Assembly (NCBI GenBank): GCA_001875255.1
Contig: MJAN01000014.1
Location: forward strand, 1 to 47,091
Source: Candidatus Sabulitectum silens
GTDB lineage: Bacteria > Fermentibacterota > Fermentibacteria > Fermentibacterales > JCC-6
Reading direction: 5' to 3'
DNA length: 47,091 bases
A program made the position numbers and the translations under genes. The notes under the pieces are model-generated. The model had not been told where the DNA came from. It searched no databases and was given only the letters and a program-made list of their open reading frames with translations. Below, piece by piece: positions 18,918-29,809 of this stretch (the first letter of the stretch is position 1; each line of letters begins with the position of its first letter).

Positions 18918-19538
18918 ATGGAAATTATTGAGTTCGAGCATCCCGTTGCAAGGGATTTCGTTACGAGGCTGAGAAGGAACGACGCCCCCCCTTCCCGTTT
19001 CAGGGCCTATTCCCATAGGCTGGGCTATCTCCTGGCGGTGGAGGCAACCCGTGATCTGAGAACCGTTCCCGCAAGGGTTAACACCCCCATGGAGTCCACC
19101 CTGGGCGAGATCCTCGTGGACCCTCCGGTGATCGTTCCCATCCTCCGGGCTGGCCTGGGCATTCTCGATGCCTTCCAGGACCTTCTCCCGGACTCACCGG
19201 TGGCCTTCATAGGGATAAGCAGGAACGAGAAAACCGCTGAACCGGACTGGCACTACTCCTCCATTCCCAATGTTGCGGGAAAAAAGGTGATCATACTGGA
19301 TCCCATGCTGGCCACCGGTGGAACCGCCGGGTCTGTTATCCGTTATCTCTTTCAGAAGAGGGCATCCGAGGTAATACTGGTATCGGTGGTTGCTGCACCT
19401 GAGGGAATAGCGAAGCTCCAGGATTTCGAGAACCTCACCATCATCACCGTCTGTGTGGACCGTGAGCTGGACTCTAACTGGTTCATTCGTCCCGGTCTGG
19501 GCGACTACGGCGACAGGCTTTTCTCGGACGGCCACTGA
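18918..19538 (+). CDS. upp: Uracil phosphoribosyltransferase
   Basis: Salvages uracil to UMP using PRPP. The ATG start is chosen over an upstream in-frame TTG at 18885 because MEIIEFEHPVARDFVTRLR aligns with the usual N-terminus and length (206 residues). PVIVPILRAGLGILDAF, the PRPP loop LDPMLATGGTAGSVIRYL and the UPRT-specific C-terminus GLGDYGDRLF are intact. RNEKTAEPDWHYSS covers the flexible loop. No frame break. Twenty bp before an M23 peptidase gene. Confidence 0.95.
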   Translation: MEIIEFEHPVARDFVTRLRRNDAPPSRFRAYSHRLGYLLAVEATRDLRTVPARVNTPMESTLGEILVDPPVIVPILRAGLGILDAFQDLLPDSPVAFIGISRNEKTAEPDWHYSSIPNVAGKKVIILDPMLATGGTAGSVIRYLFQKRASEVILVSVVAAPEGIAKLQDFENLTIITVCVDRELDSNWFIRPGLGDYGDRLFSDGH

Positions 19539-19557
19539 AGCTGAAAGCGGAGGAAAT

Positions 19558-20952
19558 TTGCTTCGAAACAGACGGAACTTCGCCGCGGTAATCCTTATCC
19601 TTGCCGCCGCCGGCGCACATTCGTTCTCAGGGCGGCCCCGGACGGCCAGAGCGGCGAAAGCTGGGACTTTCCGGGAAGCTTGAACTCATGGAGTCCTGCC
19701 GAATGGAGATCGCCGCTGCCATGGCTGACACCATCGATGTGGTGGTGTCCACCATAGGAGAGGGATTCCTGGGCGGCGCTGTGCGGGAACTGGGCATTTC
19801 AGGGGGGACTATCTCGCCACCTGCGGTGTACTCATGGACAGCCTGGGTTGGAGTGTCCAGCGCGCCGGGGATACCCTCTCGGCGATCTACTGCCGGGGCA
19901 TTCTATCCGAGGTAAGGGCTTATCCCGGGAACAGAAGGGGTTTCTACCGGATCGGTTTTCTGAACGGGTCCCCGAATAACTGGGAGTATGTTCCCCAGGA
20001 GAGATGGGTACGGCAGCGGGCAATCAGCTGTGAGATAACCACCACGGTGTGGGACGCCCTCTGGCGGACAGCCCTGCCCCCTGACCTTTCTGTATCGGGA
20101 ATGCTGGTCTCCCCGAGGGATTCTTCCCGGGCGGTGGGTTACGTATCCGAGCTCCAGAGGGAACTCACCGACCGCCTCTTCTGCTACGACATTGATTTCT
20201 ATTACGATGTAAGGGTTGGGGACAGCCTCTGGATACTCATCGAGGAGAACCGCTATCCCGTGGACGGCGAAACCGGTTTCAGAAGGATACTGGCGGCCAA
20301 GTACGGGTTCGCCGCCGGAGGGATGGCCGAGGCCCTTCCCTTCTTCCACCGGCCGGACGAGGCCGAGGAGGCGGAGATCATACTTGACCACTACCACCGC
20401 GACGGCGCTTCCCTGAGGACCATGTTCCTGAAAATGCCGGTTCCCTTCGGACGGGTGAGTTCCGCCTATTCCGATTCCAGGATGCACCCGGTCCTGGGTT
20501 ACACCAGGGCCCACCGGGGAATAGACTACGCCGCTCCCCTGGGAACCGAGATCTACGCAGTGGGCGACGGCACCATAACCGCAAGGGGCTGGAGCGGCGG
20601 CTACGGCAACCTTGTAAGGGTACGCCACGCCAACGGCTACGAAACCGGATACGGCCACATGAACGGTTTTGCCCGGGGCCAGAGCGTTGGAAGCTATGTG
20701 CGTCAGGGTGAGATAATCGGCTATGTGGGTTCCACCGGCCTGTCCACCGGACCCCATCTCCACTTCGAAATGAAGAAGAACGGCTCCTATGTGAATCCCG
20801 CCACGGAGATCATGCCCCCGGCTGACCCCCTGGAGGGCCCCGAACTTGAAAGGTTCCTGGAAGAGCTTCCCGTCCTTGAAGCCCAGTGGAGCCTGCTGGC
20901 GGGCATGGAAGTACCGGTCTTTACCGAGCAGCCGGAGGCGGACATCCTGTGA
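19558..20952 (+). CDS. M23 metallopeptidase, MepM/Csd3-like
   Basis: Murein DD- or LD-endopeptidase predicted to cut peptidoglycan crosslinks. The TTG start behind GGAGG gives signal sequence NFAAVILILAAAGAHSFSG. The N-terminal part is split by losses near 19635 and 19808; from there the frame is open. YDIDFYYDVRVGDSLWILIE matches the OapA-like region of MepM. The catalytic LytM domain has RMHPVLGYTRAHRGIDYAAP (zinc His and Asp), GYGHMNGFA and GPHLHFEMKK, all metal ligands present. About 465 residues. Its stop overlaps the GTG of mfd. Confidence 0.88.
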
Positions 20953-23900
20953 CCCAATGGCCCACCGACGAGTTTTTCTGGGATTCTGTCTTCTCCCCGG
21001 TGCTCGACCTCCTGGGCGAAGGGAAACTCACCACCACAGGCGGGTTGGGCGGCGCTTCTCTGGCCATTGCCATAGTTTCCGCCCACAGGCTGGCCGGCCC
21101 CACCATTGTGGTGGCCCCTACGGTTACCTCCGCGGAGTCCCTCAGGGATGACATAAGGGCGCTGACCGGCAGGGATGTGCTCTATTTTCCCGCCTACGAG
21201 ACCCTTCCCTTCCAGGGCGAGGAGGCTCACCAGAGCGTTATTGCTGACAGGATAGAGTGCCTGGCCGGGCTCTCCTCCTCCAGGCCTGACACCCTGGTGG
21301 TGGTACCGGCCAGGGCCCTTGTAAAGAGACTTCCTCCGGTGAACGCATTCAGGCCTTTCTCGGTGTATACAGGAATGAGGCTGGGGCCGGACGATCTTGA
21401 AAGCTGGCTCTTTTCCGCCGGATACATAAAGGAAACCGCTGTTTATGAGCAGGGCAGATGGTCCCGGAGGGGAGGTATCATCGATATTGGTACCTACGGC
21501 TCCAACAATCCCTTCCGCATAGAGTTCTTTGGCGATGAAGTGGAATCGGTGAGGATATTCGATCAGCACTCCCAGCGGAGCATCAACAGGGTTCCGGCGG
21601 CAACGATACTCCCGGCCAGGGAGGTGGTCCTGGGGCCCGAAGAATGGAATATGGCCGCCGATTCGGTTCCCGAGGGTCATCCCCTGGAGGAATTCATGTA
21701 CGGCGCCGGGGGTTTTCCCGGGATCGAGCACCATCTGCCCCTTTTCTTCCGGGAGCTCTCCACACTTTTTGATTACCTGGCGGATATAGGCACCCTGATA
21801 CTGGTGGAGCCCGGCGGTCTGAAGTCGGTTATAGAGGAGACCACAGAGGCGAGAAGGGGTTCCTTCCCAGGGGATATCCCCTTCCTTTCAGCGGGATGTT
21901 CGCGCCCTGGGAGGAGATAGAAGGGGCCATAAACCGCTGCGGACGGATCCTTGAGCACACCCTGGTACCCCGGGGTGATGTTGATGTTTATCTCCCCACC
22001 GAGCCCCAGACCGGTTTCATGGGCCACAGGGATGAGATGTTCCGCCAGATGCGCTCCTGGCTCACCGAAGGCTTCCGAGTGGCCGTGGCCTGTGATACCC
22101 AGGCCGAGCTGGGAACCTTCAGAGAGCTTCTGCCCGAGGACATTGAACCCTCCATCGAACTTGTGACCCTTCCCATCTCCGACGGCTTCATCCTCAGGGA
22201 TTCATCCGCCGGGGATATCGCCTTTCTTTGTGAAAGAAGGCTGCTGAGCACCCGCAGAAGACCCGAAAGGGTAAGGAATTTCCGCGGCGGCGAGGTGCTG
22301 GCCTCCTGGGAGGAGCTTCAGCCGGGTAACTACATAGTCCACGGGGAGTACGGAATTGGAATGTTCCTGGGGCTTCGAAGGGTCTCCGTGGCCGGTGGCG
22401 ACGCCGATTGTCTCGAGGTGGTCTACCGCGACGGAGACAAACTTCTGGTGCCCCTTGAGGAGATAGGCCAGCTTCAGAAGTATCTCAGCCCCGGGGGAGG
22501 GGCCCCCAGCTGGACAAGATAGGCGGCACATCCTGGAACAAGAGGCTCTCCAGGGCAAAGAAGAAGGCCCATGAGATAGCCGGCAGGCTGGCGATACTCT
22601 ATGCCGAGAGGGCCGTGAGGAACAGACCGCCCTTTCCGCCCCCTGGGAAAATGATGCGGGCAATGGAGGAGAGTTTTCCCTACGAGGAAACACCTGATCA
22701 GGCCGCGGCAATAAATGCGGTGATGAAGGATTTTGCCGGGGATTCTCCCATGGAGCGTCTGGTCTGCGGCGACGTTGGCTACGGAAAGACCGAAGTCGCC
22801 CTGAGGGCCGCCTTCAGGGCAGCCGAAGCCGGTTTACAGGCCGCGGTGCTGGCCCCACCACCGTCCTTGCCGAGCAGCACTACAACACATTCCGGGACAG
22901 GCTGGCGGAGTTCCCCCTGAGGGTGGATGTCCTCAGCCGTTTTCAGTCCCCCGGGGAGCAGAGGAAATCCCTGGAGGACCTCTCCGCCGGGGATGTGAAC
23001 ATCGTGGTCGGGACCCACAGGCTACTCCAGAAGGATGTGCGGTTCCACAACCTGGGTCTTCTCGTGATAGACGAGGAACAGAGGTTCGGTGTGAGGCAGA
23101 AGGAGTACATAAGGGAGATGAAGTCAAATGTGGACACACTTACCATGACCGCCACTCCCATTCCCAGAACACTCCACATGGCCCTTTCCGGATTCAGGTC
23201 CATCTCCATTATCTCTACCCCTCCAAGGGATCGCTACCCGATACAGACGGAGATAACCACATTCAACAGGGAGATAATCCGCCGTGCGGTGGCAAGGGAA
23301 CTTGAAAGGGACGGGCAGCTCTTCTTCGTTCACAACAGGGTCAGCACCATCGAGAAGGTCAGAACGAAGCTGGAGGCCTTCCTGGACATAAGGATCGCGG
23401 TGGGTCACGGACAGATGTCCCCGGCCCAGCTGGAGGACGTGATGCACGCCTTCATGGCAGGGGAGTACCAGATGCTCCTCTGCACCAGCATAATAGAATC
23501 GGGAATAGACCTGCCCAGGGTAAATACCATGTTCATAGACAACGCCCAGAACTTCGGCCTGGCAGAGCTCTACCAGCTGAGGGGAAGGGTGGGCAGAAGC
23601 CACCACAGGGCCTACTGCTATCTCCTCACACCGGGAGGGCTGGGAAAGCTGAAGCCCGAGGGCAGAAGCAGACTGGAGGCAATTCAACGCTACACAAGGC
23701 TCGGCAGCGGCTGGCACATCGCCATGAGGGACCTCGAACTCCGGGGCGCAGGGGAGTTCCTGGGATCCGGACAGAGCGGCCAGGTTGACGCCGTTGGCTA
23801 CTCCATGTTCGAGGAGCTCCTGGCCAGGGAAGTTGCTGTACTGAAGGGCGAGAAGGGTTTCCCGGCGGATTTCCGCACCAGGATAGAGGTCCCGGGCCCG

Positions 23901-24332
23901 GCGTACATCCCCGAGGAGTACATGCCGGACACGGCGGAGAGGGTTCAGCTGTACCGCTGGGTCTGGCGGGCCAGGGGTGAGGAGACCATAGATGAGTGGC
24001 TGGATTATGTCCGGGACCGCTTCGGTGAAACCCCGGACCCGGTCAAGGGTGTTGCCCTCAGGGCCAGGATAAACCTGCTGGCCTCCGGAAGCCGCATAGA
24101 GGACGCCGTGGTGTCCTCCACCGGCGCCAGGCTGGTCTTTGCTCCGGAAAGCCCCCCTACGCTGAAAAAGGTACGAAAACTGGCCGGGGATAACTGGCAG
24201 GCGGTGCAGGACAAGACCGGACGGATCATACTCTCCGCCGGTATGAAAGGCTCTACCGGAGTACAGAGGATATCCGCAGTGCTCACCGTATTGCGTATAT
24301 TCTGTGCCTACCGTAGAAACGAAAATTTATGA
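20949..24332 (+). CDS. mfd: Transcription-repair coupling factor Mfd
   Basis: ATP-dependent translocase that removes stalled RNA polymerase and recruits UvrA. Domains in order: UvrB-like N-terminus (TIVVAPTVTSAESLRDDI, DVLYFPAYETLPFQ), RNAP-interaction domain (NYIVHEYGIGMFLGL-like, written here as NYIVHGEYGIGMFLGLRR), helicase with Walker A GDVGYGKTEVALRAAF, DEEQRFGVRQKE, TMTATPIPRTLHMALSGFR, SIIESGIDLPRVNT and LRGRVGRS, then the D7 region. Breaks near 21895, 22500 and 22855 lack one base each. About 1125 residues, normal. The GTG overlaps the peptidase stop. Confidence 0.94.
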
Positions 24333-24354
24333 AACAGCAGCAGAGGTGGTATTA

Positions 24355-25938
24355 ATGCACCGGATGTCAGTATTATTTGCAGCAGCTATTATCCTTCTGG
24401 TCCTTTCAGGATGCGGTGGTGAACAGCACCTGGGTTCAGTTGGCGGACACCCCCTGACCCGGGAGGAATACTTTGAAGTTTTCAACGGTCTTCCAGCCTC
24501 CGAGCAGGTGGATGTACTGGAGCCCGGGGGAAGAATGGCCCTGATGGAAAAAATAGTGAGGAAGAAGCTTCTTCTCCTGGCCTGGGAGGAGGATCCCTCC
24601 ATTTCCACGGGCATCGAGGAACTCTACAGTATCTCATTCCTCTCCGATTCCATGTTCCGAAGGATCGCCTCGGAATACGATCCCGAACTCTACACCGATT
24701 CCCTTGCTTCCTCCGGCTATTCGGGTTTTCAGCTCAGGGCGGTGCTCCTCGACGATTCCACCCAGGCGGCGACCCTTGCTGAAAGGTGGAGTGAGGGGAT
24801 ATCGATGATTCCTTTCCTTCGGTGAGCGCCCCCTGGAGCGTCGCCGGCGGCGGCAGCTACAGAACCCTAGGCGGGCCGCTTCACAGGTTTACCGCCAGTT
24901 TCGAACCCCTTCTTTCCCTTGAGCAGGGCACCGCTCATGTGCTTCCCATGCACGGGGAGTGGTGCGTCTGCCTTCTGGAACTCATTCCCGGCCAGTGGAC
25001 CCCCGACGACAATGCCGCCTCGGCGGGCCTCATGATCCATCTCTCAAGGGCATCCGGCGAAGAGGTCTTTTCAAAGGGCGTGGAAGCCTGGCGGACAATG
25101 TGATTCCATCGCAAACCGTTCTCATCCTTCGGGAGAGGGGGACAACACTCCACTCTTTGCCGTGGGCACCGATACCGTCACCGTGGCTGAGGTCCTGGAC
25201 ATGATGCGGAGGGCGTCCCCGGAGAACTTCTTCGGAAGCGTGCCCGAAGAGCTGGGCTTCATTGCCCCGCCCCGGTTCTCCATGAGCCCGGAGCTTACCC
25301 TCTGGTTCTATGCCCGGAACCTTGCCCAGAGGTATTCAATGTGGAAAATGGCCGTTGAAGCCGGTATCGAGCCCGGAGAGGCAGACCTTGACTATCCCAG
25401 GGCTGAAAGCGTGGTCCGGGAGAGGGTATTCCGGAACTCCATGCCGGACAGCGCCGGCGTGGCGGACTGGTTCGAAGCCAACTCCGACATGTATGTGCTC
25501 CCGGAAAGAAGGTCGGTGCTTCTCGGATACACCGACAGCCTTACCGCCGCTTCAGTTTCAGCCCCGGGGGACTTACAGGATATCCCCGGTCTTCAGACCG
25601 TTCTCGATTCCACCGGTGCCATGATGCCCACACCTCCACAGATCCAGGAGTCCTTCGGACAGGTCCTGGGCCAGGAGATCTTCCAGGCCCGGCCCGGTGT
25701 ACTCAATGGTCCGGTTTACCTCGACGGGGAACTTGCGGCCTGGTTTGAAGTAGTGCGTATTGAGCCCCCCGGTGTGGCGGACCTGCAGGAGATATTCCCG
25801 GTGGTCTCCGCCGCCGCTGCAATGGAGATGTTCGAAGAAGGTTTCGAGGAACTCATTCGGGACCTCAGAACGGAGTATCCGGTGGAGATCGATACCGCCG
25901 CCGTGGTGGAGATCGATCTGTGGGGTTCTGTAAACTAA
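24355..25938 (+). CDS. SurA/PrsA-like foldase lipoprotein (frame breaks)
   Basis: First of four consecutive periplasmic foldase genes. The second ATG (RBS AGAGGTGG) gives a signal peptide with lipobox LVLSGC. The N-terminal region (VGGHPLTREEYFEVFNGL, RMALMEKIVRKKLLLLAWEE) is the SurA_N-type chaperone helix set. Breaks near 24805, 25100 and 25140 split the middle; the long 3' part reads AVGTDTVTVAEVLDMMRRAS to VVEIDLWGSVN. It lacks a clear parvulin active domain, so it may act as a chaperone only. About 528 residues. Assignment beyond SurA/PrsA-like is uncertain. Confidence 0.72.
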
Positions 25939-25955
25939 CCTGGAGGGAATAAGCC

Positions 25956-26771
25956 ATGAGAAACAGAGTTCTGCTTCTCCTCGCAGTATTTTTAATAACG
26001 GGAACCGCCCTTTCCGATGTTCTGGCATCGGTTGATACCAGGGAACTCACCTGGGAAGATCTCGTGATAATGGCCGGAGGGGCCGAGGCCATTTCCGGGA
26101 TCGGAATAACCAGCCGGGAAGCGGCGGGTGAGGTCCTGGAATCCTGGATAAGGGAACAGCTTATACTCATAGCCGCCGAGGAAAGCGGTATTGCCCAAAG
26201 GCCCGATGTTGCCGCAATGATAGAGCAGGCGGTGAGCCAGATAGTGGTCGAGGCTTACATCACCGATGTTCTGGACGATGTGGAGGTCTCAAGGCTCGAA
26301 GTGGAGAACTATGTGGATGTATGGGGTGATACCTACTCCATGGAATACAATGTGCGCCACATCCTGCTGCCGGACAATGCCATGGCATCTTCAGTGCGCT
26401 CCCGTCTTGTTGCCGGTGAGTCCTTCGGAACCCTGGCGGGGCAGTTCTCCGTTTGTCCCAGTTCGTCCTCCGGAGGGAACCTGGGCTGGATAAGCAGGGG
26501 CATGGCGTCCCCGGGGTTCATGGAGGCGGTATGCCAGCTTGAGATCGGCGAGATATCACCGGTGGTTCAAACACCCATGGGGCACCACATCATACAGCTT
26601 ATGGAGAAGCGCCAGACACAGAGTCCCCTTACCCAGGCGCAGATCATTGAGCTGGCCACCATGGAACTGGAATCCGCCAGGCAGGAAGAGATACTTGTGG
26701 AGCTTATCGATGAACTCCGCGCCGGTCACACGGTCAATGCCTGGCCACAGCGTCTTCTCAATCATCTTTAG
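25956..26771 (+). CDS. Parvulin-type peptidyl-prolyl isomerase
   Basis: Secreted 271-residue PpiC/PrsA-type foldase. Signal peptide NRVLLLLAVFLITGTALSD, then the SurA_N-like helices (EVLESWIREQLILIAAEES). The rotamase domain shows YNVRHILLPDNAMASSVR, FGTLAGQFSVCPSSSSGGN, LGWISRGMASPGFMEAV and ISPVVQTPMGHHIIQL, all parvulin signatures, so catalytic activity is plausible. The ATG follows TGGAGGG. Frame intact. Ends 14 bp before the next foldase. Confidence 0.9.
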   Translation: MRNRVLLLLAVFLITGTALSDVLASVDTRELTWEDLVIMAGGAEAISGIGITSREAAGEVLESWIREQLILIAAEESGIAQRPDVAAMIEQAVSQIVVEAYITDVLDDVEVSRLEVENYVDVWGDTYSMEYNVRHILLPDNAMASSVRSRLVAGESFGTLAGQFSVCPSSSSGGNLGWISRGMASPGFMEAVCQLEIGEISPVVQTPMGHHIIQLMEKRQTQSPLTQAQIIELATMELESARQEEILVELIDELRAGHTVNAWPQRLLNHL

Positions 26772-26785
26772 GGCGGAGGGGTCCA

Positions 26786-27600
26786 TTGAGGGGTAAGTTG
26801 GGTACGGCGGCCTGGACAGCTGCGGCCATTGCCGCGGCGGTCACTCTGTGGGTTTTGCTGGGAATGGGTGGTTCACCGGAACCGGAGCACAACGAAGATC
26901 ATTCCCAGGGGTTCTCCAGGGGTGATCCCGTGGCGGTTGTGGGGGAGTACACCCTCTACGATACCGATCTAGCCCTGGTGCGGGCCGGAGAGGCGCAGCC
27001 GAGGCCTGGACCCGGATCAGATCCTGGCCTGCGCCGCCGAGACGCCGGCTGGAGAACCCCGCCATCAGCGCCTTCGTTGCGGCCAGGGCAAGGCAGCTCT
27101 ACCTCAGGGACCTCATGGTGGACAGCCTGATAAGGTCCGTTGAGTACCCCTCCACCGCCGAGATCCATGCACGAATGGAACTCGAGCCCCAGCTCTACCT
27201 CATCGAGAGGCACTACCATCAGATAATCCTGGCGGACAGCGCCATGGCCGATTCCGTCCTGACAAGGCTTGAATGGGGGCAGAACTTCGCCGTAACAGCG
27301 GTTAACATCTCACTGGGCCAGAAGGCCGGCGTGGGAGGTGACCTGGGGTTCGTCACCGGCGCGGAAATGCTTGCCCAGGGGCTTCCCCTGGAGATCGCCC
27401 TCCTCGACGGCCTCAGTACGGTCATCAGATCGAACCTGGGATGGCACATCTTCAGAGTAAGCGAGACCAGGGCCCTGCAGGATTCCCTGCGGGGAGTTCA
27501 AAGCGCCGGACAGATCATGTACGAAACAAGGATCCAGGCAGCCATCGACAGCGTCCTCAGCGCTGCCGGTGAAGAACTGTCTGTGGAGGTTGAGCTTTAA
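26786..27600 (+). CDS. Third SurA/PpiC-like protein (frame breaks)
   Basis: The TTG start (RBS GGAGGGG) gives an N-terminal anchor AAWTAAAIAAAVTLWVLLGM, so it is probably inner-membrane tethered. VAVVGEYTLYDTDLALVRAG opens the SurA_N-like region; frame losses near 26990-27040 follow, after which RARQLYLRDLMVDSLIRSVE resumes. The second half carries a parvulin-like fold: HYHQIILADSAMADSVLTRL, GGDLGFVTGAEML, VIRSNLGWHIFRVSE. The usual RHIL histidine is present only as YHQIIL, so activity is uncertain. About 270 residues. Its stop overlaps the surA ATG. Confidence 0.75.
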
Positions 27601-28871
27601 TGAACACCATACTTCTTGCATCGGCGGCCCTTCTCTTCGCCGAGCCCTTCACCATGGAGCGGGTGGTGGCCGTTGTCGGTTCCGAACCCGTTCTTCACTC
27701 CGATGTGATAACACTGATGATTGAGTCGGGTATCGATCCGGAGAGAGCCGTATCATCCTCCGGTGAAACCGCTGCCTACAGAGAGTCCATGGAGCAGATC
27801 ATCCGTGAGAAACTCCTGGTGGAGGCCGCCAGGAGGGAGGGGGTCTATCCCACCCGTGATGAGATACAGCAGGCGGTGGACGGCGCCATGACCGAGGCCA
27901 GGGAGGGCTTCCGCTCGGAACAGGAATTCATAAGTTATATCGCTTCAATGGGATTGACGGTCAGAGCCCTCCGGGACAGCTATGAAACCATTCTGGGGGA
28001 CAGGCTCGCCGGTAAGAACTTCGTAAGGCTTCGATCCGGAAGGGTAATGTCCTCCCTTCCAATGGATCCCGTCTCCTGGTTCACCCTTCACCCGGAAGCC
28101 GTGGAGGCCGTCCTGGCCCCCAGGTCCCTCAGCTGGATCTACATTCCGGTGCTTCCCGGGGCCACCGAAGAGGCCGAGGCCCTTCTGTCCGATGTCAGGG
28201 AACGGATAGAGGGGGGAGAGATGACCTTCTCCAGCGCCGCGGCGACCTATTCCGAGGACGGCTCCGCATCATCCGGAGGGGATCTGGGCTGGTTCGGAAG
28301 GGGCGACATGACCGCCACCTTCGAGGATCAGGTGTACTCCCTTGATCCCGGTGAAATGGCAGGGCCATTCAGAACACCCTTCGGTGTTCATCTTGTAAAG
28401 GTTTCCGACATGACCGAGGACAGCGTAAGGGCCAGCCACATACTGAGGACCGTCCAGCTCACACCCGCCGATCTCGACTCCGCACTGGCACAGGCTCAAC
28501 GCACCCTTTCTGAGATACAGGAGGGAGCCGGTTTCGCCGATGTGGCCAGGAGGGTGAGCCGTGATCCCCGTACCGCCGCTGAGGGCGGCTTCATAGGCAC
28601 AGTGAACGTGGGCAGCTGGGAGGGCGAACTTCGATCCGAGGTAATCTCCCTGCTTCCCGGCGAGGTATCAGCTCCGTTGGAAATAGAGCAGTCCATGGCG
28701 GTGGCCATATTCACAAGGAACCACAGCGACGGCATCGACTGGGACGAATTTGAACAGGATGAACTGGATCTGATGCTCCAGTCGGTTTTCTGGAACACCC
28801 ATTATGAAAGCATGGTGGATTCCCTGAGGAACACTATTCCCGTGCTGGTCAACATCAGCCATGAGGATTGA
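27600..28871 (+). CDS. surA: SurA-like chaperone with two parvulin domains
   Basis: Periplasmic chaperone and prolyl isomerase for outer-membrane proteins, 423 residues as in SurA. Signal peptide NTILLASAALLFAEP; the SurA N-domain reads ERVVAVVGSEPVLHSDVITL and ESMEQIIREKLLVEAARREG. Parvulin domain 1: LSWIYIPVLPGATEEAEALL, GGDLGWFGRGDMTATFEDQV, GPFRTPFGVHLVKVSD. Parvulin domain 2: VRASHILRTVQLT, FADVARRVSRDPRTAAEGGF. No frame break. Downstream of three paralogues; the S4 gene overlaps its end by 11 bp. Confidence 0.9.
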   Translation: MNTILLASAALLFAEPFTMERVVAVVGSEPVLHSDVITLMIESGIDPERAVSSSGETAAYRESMEQIIREKLLVEAARREGVYPTRDEIQQAVDGAMTEAREGFRSEQEFISYIASMGLTVRALRDSYETILGDRLAGKNFVRLRSGRVMSSLPMDPVSWFTLHPEAVEAVLAPRSLSWIYIPVLPGATEEAEALLSDVRERIEGGEMTFSSAAATYSEDGSASSGGDLGWFGRGDMTATFEDQVYSLDPGEMAGPFRTPFGVHLVKVSDMTEDSVRASHILRTVQLTPADLDSALAQAQRTLSEIQEGAGFADVARRVSRDPRTAAEGGFIGTVNVGSWEGELRSEVISLLPGEVSAPLEIEQSMAVAIFTRNHSDGIDWDEFEQDELDLMLQSVFWNTHYESMVDSLRNTIPVLVNISHED

Positions 28872-29133
28872 TGTTTTCCTGAAGGTTGCGGGCCTTCTGA
28901 AAACCAGGTCCATCGCCGGAAAGGCCATCGCTTCCGGTGCCGTTCTCATCCACGGAGCCAGGGCAAAGGCCTCGGCAACCGTTGAGCCGGGGTCACTGAT
29001 CGATCTGATAAGGCCCGACGGCGAAAGCATCACAGTAAAGGTCCTGGCGGTTCCGGGAACGAAAACCGTTTCCAGGAAGGACAGGAAGGAACTCTACGAG
29101 ATCATTCAACCGGGGGGGACCGATTGCTCCTGA
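28861..29133 (+). CDS. S4-domain RNA-binding protein (RqcP/Hsp15-like)
   Basis: A 90-residue protein that is mainly an S4 domain: MRIDVFLKVAGLLKTRSIAG with the following KAIASGAVLIHGARAKASAT, then VEPGSLIDLI. Small S4 proteins of this shape (Hsp15, RqcP/YlmH-like) bind ribosomes or 50S-tRNA complexes. It follows surA with an 11 bp overlap and precedes ftsE, which overlaps it by 10 bp. Which S4 family it belongs to cannot be decided by eye. Confidence 0.85.
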   Translation: MRIDVFLKVAGLLKTRSIAGKAIASGAVLIHGARAKASATVEPGSLIDLIRPDGESITVKVLAVPGTKTVSRKDRKELYEIIQPGGTDCS

Positions 29134-29809
29134 CCATGCGTTCCGTGCGTCTCAGCTATGGCCGATGGCCGGCCCTGGACAAGATAGACATGGATGTGGA
29201 GCAGGGCGAGTTCGTGGTGGTCTCCGGCCCAAGCGGTGCCGGCAAGACCACACTGCTGCGCCTGATCTGGATGGGGGACCGCCCTGATTCAGGCACCGTC
29301 GAGGTCTCGGGCTTCAGCTCCGACACCGCCGGACGAAGCCAGCTGCCGGTTCTCAGAAGGAAGATAGGCATCGTATTTCAGGACTTCAGGCTTCTCTTTG
29401 ACAGAACCGTGTATGAAATGTGGCACTGCCCCTGCAGGTAACCGGAGCCGGTGAAAGGGTTGTGAGGAAAAGGGTAATAGCCCTCCTGGCCAGAATGGGC
29501 CTCAGCCACAGAAGGAACTCCTATCCCCATCAGCTCAGCGGGGGTGAGCAGCAGCGGGTGGCGATCGCCAGGGCAATGGTGGGCCACCCTGTGATACTCC
29601 TGGCCGACGAGCCAACGGGCAATCTCGACCCGGATGTTTCCCGTCAGGTGATCGAACTCCTCCTTGAGATAAACAGGGGCGGAACAACTGTGATAATGGC
29701 AACCCACGACCCCAGGCAGGTCCCCCCGGGCAGGGGAAGGTTCCTGTTCCTGGAAAGGGGCGTGCTGAGGGGCGCCGACAGGTGGGCTGAAATAGAGGAT
29801 GAACTGTGA
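29124..29809 (+). CDS. ftsE: Cell division ABC ATPase FtsE
   Basis: Cytoplasmic ATPase of the FtsEX complex that activates septal murein hydrolases. The first start is TTG ([18 protein letters not shown]); an in-frame ATG lies 12 bp later. Walker [17 protein letters not shown]-loop [16 protein letters not shown], signature [16 protein letters not shown], Walker [17 protein letters not shown] and H-loop ATHDPR are present. One A is missing near 29418 (YE then [13 protein letters not shown]). About 228 residues. ftsX overlaps by 4 bp. The M23 peptidase at 19558 could be a regulated hydrolase, but that is inference. Confidence 0.92.

Noticed and set aside
20787..21734. Minus-strand open frame of 315 codons opposite the M23 peptidase end and mfd start
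   Set aside because: GC-rich antisense shadow without family features; both plus-strand genes are well supported.
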